Source: Luteimonas sp.
GTDB lineage: Bacteria; Pseudomonadota; Gammaproteobacteria; Xanthomonadales; Xanthomonadaceae
Assembly (NCBI GenBank): GCA_024707405.1
Contig: JANPZU010000003.1
Span: 496,001-560,000 of the forward strand
DNA length: 64,000 nt
Direction: 5' to 3'
Under the pieces are notes generated by a model. It had not been told where the DNA came from. It saw nothing but the letters and a program-made list of their open reading frames with translations, and did not search any database. This document shows positions 1-9,272 of the stretch, in pieces. The position numbers and the translations under genes are program-made. Positions within the stretch are counted from its first letter, which is position 1. Each line of letters opens with the position of its first letter.

Positions 1-378
1 CGCCGCGTCGTAGCCCACGACCAGTTCGTACACGTCTTCGTTGCCCGCCACCAGCACCGCATGCCAGATCGTCTCCGGCAGGAACGCGGTTCCGATCGGG
101 CTTGGCGAAGCCGCTGCTTCCAATGGCTCCTGGGCGGCGTTGCGCAACAACTTGCGGATGTTGTCCAGATCCAGTCCGGCAGGGGCGCTGGTCGCGGCAC
201 GCAGCACGATCACGCGCGAGATCGCCTGCACTTCCAGCACTTCGCCCAGCGTCCTGCCCGCCCACGCACCGGGATCCGGCCCCGGCGAAGGCTTGTCCAA
301 GTGCACATCGTCCGCCATCGCCCCTCCCACCATCAGTGCCATCGCCAGGACAGCTGCGCCACGCAACCGGGCGCTCAC
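1..378 (-). CDS. Secreted hypothetical protein (3' end cut by window edge)
   Basis: The first 126 codons of a gene that runs off the left edge. It opens with GTG at 378, overlapping the stop of the upstream glutaredoxin gene as GTGA, so the two are probably translationally coupled. Residues 1-22 form a signal peptide (Arg at 4 and 6, hydrophobic core, AMA-DD cleavage site), placing the product in the periplasm or outside. The mature part is acidic, with no metal-binding or catalytic motif I can name. I do not recognise the family. The coding frame is well supported by composition and the coupled start; the function is unknown. Confidence 0.6.
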   Translation of the reverse strand, partial: MSARLRGAAVLAMALMVGGAMADDVHLDKPSPGPDPGAWAGRTLGEVLEVQAISRVIVLRAATSAPAGLDLDNIRKLLRNAAQEPLEAAASPSPIGTAFLPETIWHAVLVAGNEDVYELVVGYDAA

Positions 379-599
379 GCCCGCCACGCCTGCATCCGCT
401 CCGCGTCGAATGGCCAATCCAGCTCGCTACCGTCGAACGTATTTCGCAACACCGGCACGCGCGTGCCGTAGCGTGCTTCGAGCGCGTCGTCACCATCGAT
501 GAACACGCTCTCGAAGTCGGGTACCCGCGCTAGCGCCAGCACATCCAGCGCCAGGTCGCACAGGTGGCAATCGTCTCGTTGGTAGAGGATCAGGGCCAT
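375..599 (-). CDS. Glutaredoxin-like thioredoxin-fold protein (DUF836 type)
   Basis: A 74-residue thioredoxin-fold protein with a redox CxxC (CHLC, Cys11 and Cys14) near the N-terminus and the cis-proline TRVPVLR (Pro49) that closes the active site. This is the compact DUF836/glutaredoxin-2-like arrangement, probably a cytoplasmic thiol-disulfide exchange protein. The physiological partner is unknown. It is followed by, and overlaps by four bases, the secreted protein gene at the left edge. It is transcribed away from sdaA. Confidence 0.85.
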   Translation of the reverse strand: MALILYQRDDCHLCDLALDVLALARVPDFESVFIDGDDALEARYGTRVPVLRNTFDGSELDWPFDAERMQAWRA

Positions 600-665
600 G
601 TGAGGGATGATGGGGCTGGCGCGTCTACTGCTTAGAATAGCCGCCTTCCCGAACCAGCAAGCGCC

Positions 666-2048
666 ATGGCCGTCAGCACGTTCGACCTGTACAAGATCGG
701 CATCGGGCCGAGCTCATCGCATACGGTGGGCCCGATGCGCGCGGCCGCGCGGTTCGTCGAGCGCTGGCTGGCCGAACCGGGTCGGCTAGGGGATGTGGTG
801 CGCGTGCGCGCGGAGGTCTTCGGCTCGCTGGCGCTCACCGGTCGCGGCCACGGCACCGACAAGGCCGTGCTGATGGGGCTGGAAGGCCATTACCCCAACG
901 CCATCGACCCGGACATCATTCCACCCGCGCTCGAACGCATCCGCAAGACCAAGTCGATCCTGTTGCATGGCACGCATCCGGTCACCTTCGAGGAAAAGCG
1001 CGACCTGGTGATGAACAAGCGCCAGAGGCTGCCTTACCACACCAACGGCATGCGCTTCACCGCGTACGGTGCCGGTGACGACGTCATCGCCACCCGCGAC
1101 TACTACTCTGTCGGTGGCGGCTTCGTGGTCAACGCCGACGAAGCGGCCGAAGACCGCATCGTCGCCGACACCACGCCGTTGCCGCATCCCTTCTCCTCCG
1201 GCGACGAACTGCTGCAGCGCGCTCGCGATGCCGGCATCTCCATCGCGCAACTGATGCTGGAAAACGAGAAGAGCTGGCGCAGCGAGCAGGACACCTATGC
1301 CGGCCTGCGCGAGATCTGGGAGGCAATGCAATCCTGCGTCGCGCGCGGCATCCGCGAGGAAGGCACGCTCCCCGGCGGCCTGCACGTCTCGCGCCGCGCG
1401 CCGACGCTGTACAAGGAGCTGTCCTCACGCCCCGAGGCAGCGATGCGCGACCCGCTAACCGTGCTCGACTGGGTGAATCTGTACGCACTGGCGGTGAACG
1501 AGGAGAACGCCGCAGGCGGACGAGTGGTCACCGCGCCGACCAATGGCGCGGCCGGCATCCTGCCATCGGTGCTGCATTACTACGACCGCTTCTGCCCCGG
1601 CAGCAGCGAGCGCGGGGTGTTCGACTTCCTGCTCACCGCTGCCGCCGTCGGCATCCTCTACAAGGAAAACGCCAGCATCAGCGGCGCCGAAGTCGGCTGC
1701 CAGGGCGAAGTTGGCGTGGCCTGCTCGATGGCCGCTGCAGGCCTGACCGCCGCGCTCGGCGGCACGCCCAGCCAGATCGAGAACGCGGCCGAGATCGGCA
1801 TGGAACACAACCTTGGCCTGACCTGCGACCCGATCGGCGGACTGGTGCAGATCCCGTGCATCGAGCGCAACGCGATGGGCGCGGTGAAGGCGATCAATGC
1901 CAGCCGCATGGCGCTGCGCGGCGACGGCAAGCACAAGGTCAGCCTGGACAAGGTGATCAAGACCATGCGCGACACCGGCCGCGACATGCAGGACAAGTAC
2001 AAGGAAACCTCACGCGGCGGACTCGCCGTCAACGTCATCGAGTGTTGA
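666..2048 (+). CDS. sdaA: L-serine ammonia-lyase, iron-sulfur type, single chain
   Basis: A 460-residue enzyme deaminating L-serine to pyruvate and ammonia. The N-terminal beta domain carries the family signature [10 protein letters not shown] at residues 14-23. The C-terminal alpha domain has the cysteines expected to hold the 4Fe-4S cluster, in [16 protein letters not shown] and in [15 protein letters not shown]. Length fits the one-chain proteobacterial SdaA. The start is the first ATG before the conserved STFDLYKIG segment. A possible -10 element (TAGAAT, 633-638) lies 28 bases upstream, without a convincing -35. It is convergent with the cytochrome gene, 33 bases apart. Confidence 0.95.
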   Translation: MAVSTFDLYKIGIGPSSSHTVGPMRAAARFVERWLAEPGRLGDVVRVRAEVFGSLALTGRGHGTDKAVLMGLEGHYPNAIDPDIIPPALERIRKTKSILLHGTHPVTFEEKRDLVMNKRQRLPYHTNGMRFTAYGAGDDVIATRDYYSVGGGFVVNADEAAEDRIVADTTPLPHPFSSGDELLQRARDAGISIAQLMLENEKSWRSEQDTYAGLREIWEAMQSCVARGIREEGTLPGGLHVSRRAPTLYKELSSRPEAAMRDPLTVLDWVNLYALAVNEENAAGGRVVTAPTNGAAGILPSVLHYYDRFCPGSSERGVFDFLLTAAAVGILYKENASISGAEVGCQGEVGVACSMAAAGLTAALGGTPSQIENAAEIGMEHNLGLTCDPIGGLVQIPCIERNAMGAVKAINASRMALRGDGKHKVSLDKVIKTMRDTGRDMQDKYKETSRGGLAVNVIEC

Positions 2049-2081
2049 TCGTACCCGTCGTTTCGATGCGGCGGGCCTTGC

Positions 2082-3419
2082 TCAATCGTCGATGCGCGCC
2101 AACCTCGTGTCGTCGACGTCGATCGACACCAACCCGTCGATCTTGCCGTCCTTGTCACGGGTGAAACGCACCGGCCCGAGGCCGCCATCCACCAGGAACA
2201 GCTTGTCGGTGACCGGGATCAATGCCCTCACCGGTTCACCTTCGGTGTGGGCATGCAGGCTGCCGTGTTCGAGCACGATCCTCACCGTCCAGTCGTAGCG
2301 CTCGATGCGATAGGTGCCTTCGTATTCGCGCAACAACACGTTGGACACGTTCGCGGCAACCGGTTTTTCCGCGATGTTGAGGCTGCCAAGGCCGTGCTCG
2401 AGTCCGCACACCGCGCACAGGCTCGGTTCGGCGAGGTTGCTGACTCGGTGTGATACCGGATGCCGGCTCTGCAGGAAGGCATGGATGGCGGCAAGGTCGT
2501 CACTGGTGAGGTTGCGGAACGCGACCCACGGCATCACCGGATTCGTCATCCCCTGCTTGCCGCTGCGCATGATGGTGATGAAAGCCTGCTCGTTGTAGGC
2601 CATGCCGGTCGCATGCGGGGTGATGTTGGTACTGAAGATGCGCTTGCCATCGCGCGTGACGGCATTGCCACCGGAAAACGCACCGGGCAGGCGTTCGCTT
2701 TCCCACAGCGTGTGGCAACCGCCGCAATCGCCGATGTTGGCGAGGTAACGCCCACGTTCGAGCGGACTGTCGTCGATGGGGCCGTGCACCGGATCGGTGA
2801 TCGGAGCCGGACGACCGGCAAAGGATGCCAGCACCTCGTCGGGCAAGCGGGTGCGTGGCAACGGATTGCGGATCGGATCGAGCGAGCGCAGGTAGACGAT
2901 GACAGACGCAAGATCCTCGTCCGACAACATCGCGAACGACGGGTACCACATCTGCGGATGCAGCGGCCGGCCATCGTGGCTGACGCCCTCGCGGATCGCG
3001 CGCGCCAGCATGTCGTCGCTCCAGCGCCCGATGCCGGTCTCGTCGTCCGACGTCAGGTTGGGCGCGACGAGGACGGTGTCGCCTTCCTGCTTCCAGACAT
3101 GTCCGGCCAGTTCCTTGCCGGCAACGGGGGGCGCACCAGGACGACTCCAGTCGCGATCCGAATGGCAGATCGCACACTGCAGGATGCCTTCGGCGAGATA
3201 GCGGCCGCGCTCGCGTCGTGCATCGCTGCGCTCGAAGACATGGTCGGTCAGTGGCCGCAACCGCAGACCCGGAACGGGTTCAAGTTGCTCGACCGCGACG
3301 ACCCTGCCGTCGTTGCTGCCGGCAGCCAAGGCGGGTGGTGTCGGGTCTTCGCCACAGGCCACCAAGCCCATTGCCATCAGGGCGAACAACGCGGCAAGCC
3401 TGCATGTCGCCAAGCCCAT
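2082..3419 (-). CDS. Di-heme c-type cytochrome lipoprotein
   Basis: A 445-residue exported cytochrome. The N-terminus is a lipoprotein signal with a lipobox ending at Cys22. Two CxxCH heme sites are visible: CAICH (82-86) and CGGCH (232-236), each followed by methionines suitable as sixth ligands (HPQMWYPSFAM and MTNPVMPW). The layout resembles di-heme cytochromes that pass electrons between periplasmic dehydrogenases and oxidases. The roughly 120-residue C-terminal extension after the second heme domain is of unknown role. No dehydrogenase partner is adjacent, so the electron donor cannot be named. Confidence 0.85.
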   Translation of the reverse strand: MGLATCRLAALFALMAMGLVACGEDPTPPALAAGSNDGRVVAVEQLEPVPGLRLRPLTDHVFERSDARRERGRYLAEGILQCAICHSDRDWSRPGAPPVAGKELAGHVWKQEGDTVLVAPNLTSDDETGIGRWSDDMLARAIREGVSHDGRPLHPQMWYPSFAMLSDEDLASVIVYLRSLDPIRNPLPRTRLPDEVLASFAGRPAPITDPVHGPIDDSPLERGRYLANIGDCGGCHTLWESERLPGAFSGGNAVTRDGKRIFSTNITPHATGMAYNEQAFITIMRSGKQGMTNPVMPWVAFRNLTSDDLAAIHAFLQSRHPVSHRVSNLAEPSLCAVCGLEHGLGSLNIAEKPVAANVSNVLLREYEGTYRIERYDWTVRIVLEHGSLHAHTEGEPVRALIPVTDKLFLVDGGLGPVRFTRDKDGKIDGLVSIDVDDTRLARIDD

Positions 3420-3498
3420 TGGATTTTCTCCGCCAGCGATCCCCCACGTTCATCAACGTGAGCGAGGGGCGGCCTCGGACAGCCCGATGCACGGAGAC

Positions 3499-4575
3499 TC
3501 AGGCGATCGCGAGTACGTCGTCCAGCAGCGCGGCCGCAGTGACCTCGGCGCCTGCGCCCGGCCCCTGGATCACCAGCGGGCTGTCGCGGTAGCGGTCGCT
3601 CCAGATCGCGACGCGGTTGTCGGTACCGCTGCCGGCGCACAGCGGATGTGATGCCGGCAATGCACGCAGGCCGGCACTGGCACGCCCCTCGGCATCGTAG
3701 CGACCAACGAAGCACAACCGGGCCGAGGCGTCCCGCGCATCCTGCAGTCGCGCGAGCAAAGCCTCGTCCAGCGAAGGCAACAGGCCATCGACATCATCCA
3801 ACGCTGCGTCGCGCAAGGCCGACGGCAGCAAGGCGTCCACCTCTACCTGGTGCGCTTCAAGCGACAGCCCCGACGCGCGCGCAAGGATCAGCAGCTTGCG
3901 ACGCACGTCCTCGCCGGACAGGTCGATGCGCGGATCGGGTTCGGAATAACCGGCATCGCGTGCTTCGCGTACCAGTGACGAGAACGGCTGCGAACCGTCG
4001 AAATGCGAGAACAGCCATGCCAGCGTGCCAGACAACACGCCTTCGACCGCATGGATGCGGTCGCCACCGGCGACCAGCGCGCGGATCGTGCGCAGCAGCG
4101 GCAGGCCCGCGCCCACCGTCGCGGCATCGCCGTAGTGCGTGCCATCATGCTGCGCATCGCCAATGGCCAGCGCACGGCCAAGATCGCCGCCACAGCCGAG
4201 CTTGTTCGCCGTCACCACGTGCACGCCACGCGACAGCCATTCCGGGTGCCAGTCGGCGACGCGCTCGCTGGCGGTGGCATCGACCACGATGTCGCCGCGA
4301 CGCAAACCTTCGCCTTCCGCCCACGGCGGCACGCCACCGTCGCGACGCGGCGCGGCGCACGCGGCCTCGACGGCATCGGCCAATCCGTCCCTGCCGGGGA
4401 GTTGCACGCGCGAATTGCTGATCCACGCCACCTCCGGCAAATCGACGCCCGCGGCCTTCAATCGCAAGTAGCGCTGCGCGAACGCGTTGCCCACCGTGCC
4501 GGTACCGAGCAAGGCGATGCGCGCCGGCTGCAGCTGCGTGCGGCGCGCCGGACGCAACTGCACAACGGTGCTCAT
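3499..4575 (-). CDS. hom: Homoserine dehydrogenase
   Basis: A 358-residue NAD(P)-dependent enzyme reducing aspartate semialdehyde to homoserine. The Rossmann motif LGTGTVGNAF starts near residue 23. VVTANKLG and the GTLAWLFSHFDG and YSEPDPRIDLSGEDVRRK segments are family hallmarks of the catalytic domain. There is no fused aspartokinase or C-terminal ACT domain, so feedback control by threonine is unlikely. Its ATG overlaps the metB stop (ATGA at 4572-4575), making it the third gene of the riboswitch-controlled met operon. Here it supplies homoserine to MetX. Confidence 0.92.
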   Translation of the reverse strand: MSTVVQLRPARRTQLQPARIALLGTGTVGNAFAQRYLRLKAAGVDLPEVAWISNSRVQLPGRDGLADAVEAACAAPRRDGGVPPWAEGEGLRRGDIVVDATASERVADWHPEWLSRGVHVVTANKLGCGGDLGRALAIGDAQHDGTHYGDAATVGAGLPLLRTIRALVAGGDRIHAVEGVLSGTLAWLFSHFDGSQPFSSLVREARDAGYSEPDPRIDLSGEDVRRKLLILARASGLSLEAHQVEVDALLPSALRDAALDDVDGLLPSLDEALLARLQDARDASARLCFVGRYDAEGRASAGLRALPASHPLCAGSGTDNRVAIWSDRYRDSPLVIQGPGAGAEVTAAALLDDVLAIA

Positions 4576-5810
4576 GCATCCACCGATTTGCGCAGGTCGT
4601 TGCGTTGCACGTCGCCGCCCACCGCCTGCGCACGCGCCAGACCGGCCGAGAGATCGGCCAGCAGGTCGTCGCCGGCCTCGATGCCCACTGACAGCCGCAA
4701 CAGGCCATCGCTGATGCCGGCCTTGGCACGCGCTTCGGGCGTCATCGCCGCGTGCGTCATGGATGCCGGATGCGCGACCAGGCTTTCCACGCCACCCAGC
4801 GACTCGGCCAGGGTGAAATAGCGCAAGCCATCGACGAAGGCGCGCACTTCCTCCACGCCGCCGGCGAGCTCGAACGAGATCATCGCGCCGAAGCCCTTCT
4901 GCTGGCGCGCGGCCAGCGCGTGGCCCGGATGCGATTCCAGGCCGGGGAAATACACCTTCGACACGGCCGGATGCGCATCGAGCAACGCGGCAACGGCGTT
5001 GGCATTCTCCTGGTGCACGCGCAGCCGCACATCCAGCGTGCGCAGACCGCGCAGGGTCAGGAAACTGTCAAACGGCGAACCGGTCAGGCCCAGCGCATTC
5101 GCCCACCACACCAGCTGCTCGTGTGCCTCGGCGGTGCGCGCGACCACCGCGCCACCCACCACGTCGCTGTGGCCGTTGATGTACTTGGTGGTCGAATGCA
5201 CCACGTAGTCGGCACCGAAGGCAATCGGCGTCTGCAGCGCAGGCGAGAGGAACGTGTTGTCGACCACGGTGGTGGCGCCGGCCTTGTGTGCGGCCTCGAT
5301 CACCAGCCTCAGGTCGGTGACGCGCAGCAAGGGATTGGACGGCGTTTCGATCAGCACCAGCTTCGGTGACTGCGCCAGCGCGTCGCCCAGCGACAACGGA
5401 TCGGTCAGGTCGGCGGTGATCAGTTCGAAGTGGCCCTTCTTCGCCAGCGCATTGAACAGGCGCCAGCTGCCGCCGTAGGCATCGTGCGGCACCACCAGCT
5501 TGTCGCCCGGCGACAGCAGCGCATTGAGCACGAGGGTGATCGCGCCCATGCCGGTCGAGACCACGACCGCACCCGCGCCACCTTCCAGTTCGGCCAGCGC
5601 CTCGGCCAGCAGGTCACGCGTGGGATTGCCGCTGCGGGTGTAGTCGTATTCGCGCTTGTTGCCGAAACCGTCGAAGCTGAAATTGCTCGACAGCACGATC
5701 GGCGGCACCACGGCACCGAAGGCGGTATCGCGATCGATGCCGGCACGGACGGCGGCGGTGGCGGGACGACAGTCGTTGCCGTCGGTGCGAGTGGTGTGGT
5801 CGAAGCTCAT
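4572..5810 (-). CDS. metB: Cystathionine gamma-synthase / Cys-Met PLP enzyme
   Basis: A 412-residue PLP enzyme of the Cys/Met metabolism family, about the usual length. It has the YDYTRSGNPTR segment (56-65), the phosphate-binding STGMGA loop and the Schiff-base lysine in HSTTKYINGH (Lys209). Operon position between metX and hom argues for gamma-replacement on acylated homoserine: cystathionine from cysteine, or direct sulfhydrylation to homocysteine. Sequence alone cannot separate these. Both junctions are ATGA overlaps, so the three genes are coupled. Confidence 0.9.
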   Translation of the reverse strand: MSFDHTTRTDGNDCRPATAAVRAGIDRDTAFGAVVPPIVLSSNFSFDGFGNKREYDYTRSGNPTRDLLAEALAELEGGAGAVVVSTGMGAITLVLNALLSPGDKLVVPHDAYGGSWRLFNALAKKGHFELITADLTDPLSLGDALAQSPKLVLIETPSNPLLRVTDLRLVIEAAHKAGATTVVDNTFLSPALQTPIAFGADYVVHSTTKYINGHSDVVGGAVVARTAEAHEQLVWWANALGLTGSPFDSFLTLRGLRTLDVRLRVHQENANAVAALLDAHPAVSKVYFPGLESHPGHALAARQQKGFGAMISFELAGGVEEVRAFVDGLRYFTLAESLGGVESLVAHPASMTHAAMTPEARAKAGISDGLLRLSVGIEAGDDLLADLSAGLARAQAVGGDVQRNDLRKSVDA

Positions 5811-6850
5811 GCGTTTTCTCCGTTGTCGCGCAGGGCCGTGGCCAGCAGCGCATCGATGCGATCGTGTTCTTTCAGGAAGGCGTCGTGCCCGTACACCGAG
5901 CGCAGCACGCGCAGCTTGCCGTGCGTGCCGAGGCCTTCGACCAGCGCCACCGCATCGGACAGCGGCACCAGCCGGTCGCCTTCCACCGCGACCACCAGCG
6001 TCGGCACGCCAAGTTGTGCGGGATCGACGCGGTGCAGGTCGATGGATTCGGACAGGCGTACGTAGGCATTCACCGGCGTCCGTGCGACGTACTGCGCGCC
6101 GGCGGCGTCGAGGTAATCCTCGGCGGCCACGCGCACGCGGCCGTTGACGATTTCAGGCGCGGTGTCGAAGCGCTCGCCGAATTCCTCCGGCGTGCGGTAG
6201 CTGAGCATCGCGAACTGGCGCGCCAGCGACAGGCCCTGCGCATCGGCGCACTGCAATTGCCCCAGCGTCACCGCACGCCGCTGCAGCGCGCGCCACGCCG
6301 CCGCATACGGATGCGGGCGATGCGCACCGCTGACCGCGACCAGCTTGCGCAGCCGCGACGGATGCCGCAGCGCGAACTGCAGGCCGACCAGTGCACCGTA
6401 GGAATAGCCGACAAACCCCTGCAACGCGTCGATGGCCAAGGCATCGAGCAGGATCGCGATGGCATCGGCCTGGTCGGCGGTGTCGATGGGGGCATCGAGG
6501 CTGCCATCGCTGCCGATGTAATCGAAGGCGAGGATGCGGCAGCGCGCCGGATCGAGCGTGCGGCCCTCGCCCACCAGCCCATTCGCCCAACCCGGTTCCG
6601 GGAACACCGTATTCGGCGCGACATGGCGATGCGCGGAAATGCCGCCGGCCACGAACACCACCGGCGCGCCATCGGGGCCGACCAATTCCCACGCAATGCG
6701 CACGCGACGCTCGCTGGCATGGCGCATCGGCAGCACCGCGTCGATGCGGCCACGCACCGCCTCGGGACGGACGGCGACAGGCACGGCGGGCAACGTCGCG
6801 ACATCCACGGCGGCGACATCGGCAAAGCGGGGGGCGGTCTGGAAACTCAT
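5807..6850 (-). CDS. metX: Homoserine O-acyltransferase (MetX, alpha/beta hydrolase)
   Basis: A 347-residue alpha/beta-hydrolase acyltransferase that activates homoserine for methionine synthesis. The catalytic triad is readable: nucleophile in GYSYGAL (Ser150), Asp in VEGDRLVPLSD, His in YGHDAFLKEHD. In Xanthomonadaceae this MetX-like family is reported to use succinyl-CoA rather than acetyl-CoA; the acyl donor here is inferred. The ATG at 6850 is chosen because the family N-terminus begins there and because it sits at the end of the riboswitch leader. An in-frame extension to 6955 would read through the regulatory hairpins. There is no good Shine-Dalgarno, consistent with regulated initiation. 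Confidence 0.9.
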   Translation of the reverse strand: MSFQTAPRFADVAAVDVATLPAVPVAVRPEAVRGRIDAVLPMRHASERRVRIAWELVGPDGAPVVFVAGGISAHRHVAPNTVFPEPGWANGLVGEGRTLDPARCRILAFDYIGSDGSLDAPIDTADQADAIAILLDALAIDALQGFVGYSYGALVGLQFALRHPSRLRKLVAVSGAHRPHPYAAAWRALQRRAVTLGQLQCADAQGLSLARQFAMLSYRTPEEFGERFDTAPEIVNGRVRVAAEDYLDAAGAQYVARTPVNAYVRLSESIDLHRVDPAQLGVPTLVVAVEGDRLVPLSDAVALVEGLGTHGKLRVLRSVYGHDAFLKEHDRIDALLATALRDNGENA

Positions 6851-6935
6851 GGCGGTATCCGGGCGATGGGCGGGCCATCGATGCGCACGGGGATACCGGA
6901 GATACCGCCAAGGATCGGCGGGCGTGCGGCCCGCC
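6851..6935 (-). promoter_or_regulatory. Expression platform of the SAM-I riboswitch
   Basis: Between aptamer and metX are two perfect inverted repeats. One is a 7-bp GC stem (GGCGGGC/GCCCGCC, 6917-6935) with no U-run. The other is a 9-bp pair, GGCGGTATC (6901-6909) with GATACCGCC (6851-6859), whose 3' arm abuts the ATG. A further 7-bp alternative partner (GGTATCC) is nested beside the 5' arm. Lack of a U-tract and occlusion of the start codon suggest translational rather than terminator control. This is an inference. Confidence 0.65.
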
Positions 6936-6950
6936 GTGGGGGAGGCGGTT

Positions 6951-7081
6951 CGCAACCATCTTCCGGTGGACGCTCAGGGCCCCGCAGGACTTGGCACCGC
7001 GACAGGAGCAGCGTTCGCTGCATCCCATCAGGTTGCCCCGGCTTCTTCGGGCCTGTCCCTCAGCCGGTCTCGATGGATGCG
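6951..7081 (-). promoter_or_regulatory. SAM-I (S-box) riboswitch upstream of metX-metB-hom
   Basis: The minus strand shows the S-box core: GAGGGACAGGCCC, AAGCCGGGGCAACC and GTGCCAAGTCCTGC, in the right order and spacing. The closing P1 helix pairs CGCATCCATC (7072-7081) with GATGGTTGCG (6951-6960), one mismatch in ten. The element ends about 100 bases before the metX ATG. SAM binding should repress the methionine operon. A SAM-I switch ahead of the Xanthomonas met operon is known, as I recall. This copy agrees well with that type. Confidence 0.92.
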
Positions 7082-7194
7082 CGCAGATTGCCAGCCGATC
7101 CCGGCCTTGTCAATCGCTTCATCGGCATGAAGAGATTTAATTGTTGCGGTTGAAACCTCCCGAATTCGCGCGAGGCCCGTCATAATTAATTCCA

Positions 7195-8287
7195 ATGAAA
7201 TCCCTCCCCCCTCATAACCATCTCCCTCGTGCTGCTGGCGGGCTGCGCCACCAAGCCGATCGCACCGCCGCAACCCGCACCCACCGACACGCCGGCCATC
7301 CCGGTCGTCGCCGAGGCCTACATCGCGCCCGGCGAAGCCGGCGACGAACTGGATTCGCTGGCTCCCTGGCCCACCGAGGACGGCGACACGTGGGTCGTCG
7401 CCACCGCCAAGAACACCCATCGCCTGATCGTCTTCGACGGTGATACCGGTGAACTGCTGCGCAGTATCGGCAGCCGCGGCACGGCGCCCGGCGCCTTCAC
7501 CCGACCCAACGGCGTCGCCATCCACGGTGACCTTTTGTTCGTATCCGAGCGCGACAACCGGCGCGTGCAGGTGCTGCGTTTCCCCGACCTCTCCCCGGTT
7601 GCCATGATTGGCGAAGGGGAACTGCGCAGCCCCTACGGCGTCTGGGTCTACGAAGACGCACCGGGCGAGCTGATCGCCTACGTGACCGACAGTTTCCAGG
7701 AGGGGGCGCGTTTCGACATCGTGCCGCCGCTCGATCAACTCGACCAGCGTGTCCGGCGCTATCGATTGCGCACCGGCAACGACCAGCGCGTGGAGGTCGA
7801 ATCACTCGGCAGCTTCGGCGACACCAGCGAAGCCGACGCACTGCGCATCGTGGAATCCATCGCCGGCGACCCGGTCTTCGACCGCCTGCTGGTCGCCGAC
7901 GAAGACATGCGCCACGGGCAGACCGTGCACGAATACACGCTCGATGGCCGATATACCGGGCGCAAGCTGCCAGCCGGCACGTTCGATGCCGAACCCGAAG
8001 GCATAGCGCTCTGGGCCTGCACTGCCGACAGCGGTTACTGGGTGTTCGCCGACCAGTTGTATCCGCTGACGATCTTCCGCCTGTTCGACCGGCAAACACT
8101 GGCAGCGCGCGGCGCGTTCACCGGCAAGGTGACCGCATGGACGGACGGCATCGCCCTGCACGCTGCAGGCACCGCACGCTTCCCGCATGGCGCATTGTTC
8201 GCGATGCACGACGACAAGGCGATGACGGCCTTCGACCTGCGCGACATCGCCGAAGCCCTTCAGCTCGCTCCCGCCTGCCGCGACTGA
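7195..8287 (+). CDS. Beta-propeller (NHL-like) lipoprotein, signal peptide out of frame at a C6 run
   Basis: The body (from GTG 7229) encodes about 350 residues with NHL/propeller-like strands such as GDTWVVATAKNTHRLIVFDGDTGELL and GLRSPYGVW-type repeats. It is probably a periplasmic ligand-binding or hydrolytic propeller distantly like phytases. The GTG start cuts the signal peptide and leaves only LLAGCATKP. The ATG at 7195 is one base out of frame. Removing one C from the C6 run at 7206-7211 would give MKSLPLITISLVLLAGC, a textbook lipoprotein signal. So the gene is either a frameshifted allele, a phase-variable gene, or a sequencing error. Confidence 0.75.
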
Positions 8288-8294
8288 GGCCTGC

Positions 8295-9206
8295 ATGCGT
8301 CGCCTGCTCGCCTGCGCTTCGCTGCTCCTGCTGCTGGTGCCGGCGATCACGTGCGCACAGTCGGGCAGGATCTACCGCTGGAGCGACCTCAACGGCACCA
8401 CGCATTACGGCGACCGCGCCGATGCCGACGCGCGGCAGGCGCAAGGTGTAGAGATCCCGATCCATATCGAACCCGCTGCCGTCGCACGCCTGCGCATCGA
8501 ACCGCGTGGCGACAACCAGCTCGCGTGGATCGACAACGCACTCGCCGGCCCGATCGAGGTGATGCTGCATGCCGCCTCGCCACGGCCGATCGCGAGCGAC
8601 CCGCCCCTGCCCGCGCGCGCCACGGTGCCCGCGCGACAGGCTGCGCTGGTCGCCGTGCTCGGCGCAGGGCCTGCGGGATTACGGGTCGAAGCCGTGCCCG
8701 GCACGCCCAATGCCCGTCCACGCAATGTCGAATACGCTTATCCGCTGGGCAATGCGCCGCTCCGCGTCCAGCAGGCCTGGGGCGGCCAATGGAGCCATGC
8801 CGATGCCGAGAACCGGCACGCGGTGGATTTCGCCGCCGACATCGGCACGCCCGTCCTGGCCGCACGCGACGGCGTGGTGATGCAGACCGAAGGCGGCTTC
8901 GACGACGCAGATCCGGATGATCCCGACGCCCAGTCGCGCGCCAACTTCATCCGCATCCTGCACGACGACGGCACCATGGCGCTCTACGCGCACCTGCGTC
9001 CGGGCGGTGTGCACGTGCGCGTCGGCCAGCACGTGCGCCGCGGCCAGGCCATCGGCCTGTCGGGGAACACCGGCCGCAGCACCGCACCGCACCTGCACTT
9101 CGTGGTGCAGGCCAACCGCGGCATGCGGCTGGAATCGGTGCCGTTCCGCATGTTCGGCCCGCAGGGCATCCTGCGTTTCGGCCTGTCCGGCGGCGCCGGC
9201 GACTGA
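8295..9206 (+). CDS. M23-family peptidase with DUF4124-like N-terminus
   Basis: A 303-residue exported protein. A signal peptide (residues 1-22, cleavage near CAQ) precedes a DUF4124-like segment (IYRWSDLNGTTHYGDRADAD). The C-terminal half is a LytM/M23 endopeptidase domain: HAVDFAADIGTPVLAARDG carries the first zinc His and Asp, and APHLHFVVQ carries the HxH motif. It probably cleaves peptidoglycan cross-links in the periplasm, or acts as an amidase activator if degenerate; the metal ligands look intact. It starts 7 bases after the propeller gene, so may be cotranscribed with it. Confidence 0.88.
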   Translation: MRRLLACASLLLLLVPAITCAQSGRIYRWSDLNGTTHYGDRADADARQAQGVEIPIHIEPAAVARLRIEPRGDNQLAWIDNALAGPIEVMLHAASPRPIASDPPLPARATVPARQAALVAVLGAGPAGLRVEAVPGTPNARPRNVEYAYPLGNAPLRVQQAWGGQWSHADAENRHAVDFAADIGTPVLAARDGVVMQTEGGFDDADPDDPDAQSRANFIRILHDDGTMALYAHLRPGGVHVRVGQHVRRGQAIGLSGNTGRSTAPHLHFVVQANRGMRLESVPFRMFGPQGILRFGLSGGAGD

Positions 9207-9272
9207 CCGCCGCGCCGCGTATAATCCGCATCCTTCCCACATCCTCCGCGCACGCAGCCGCGTGCCCTCGCC

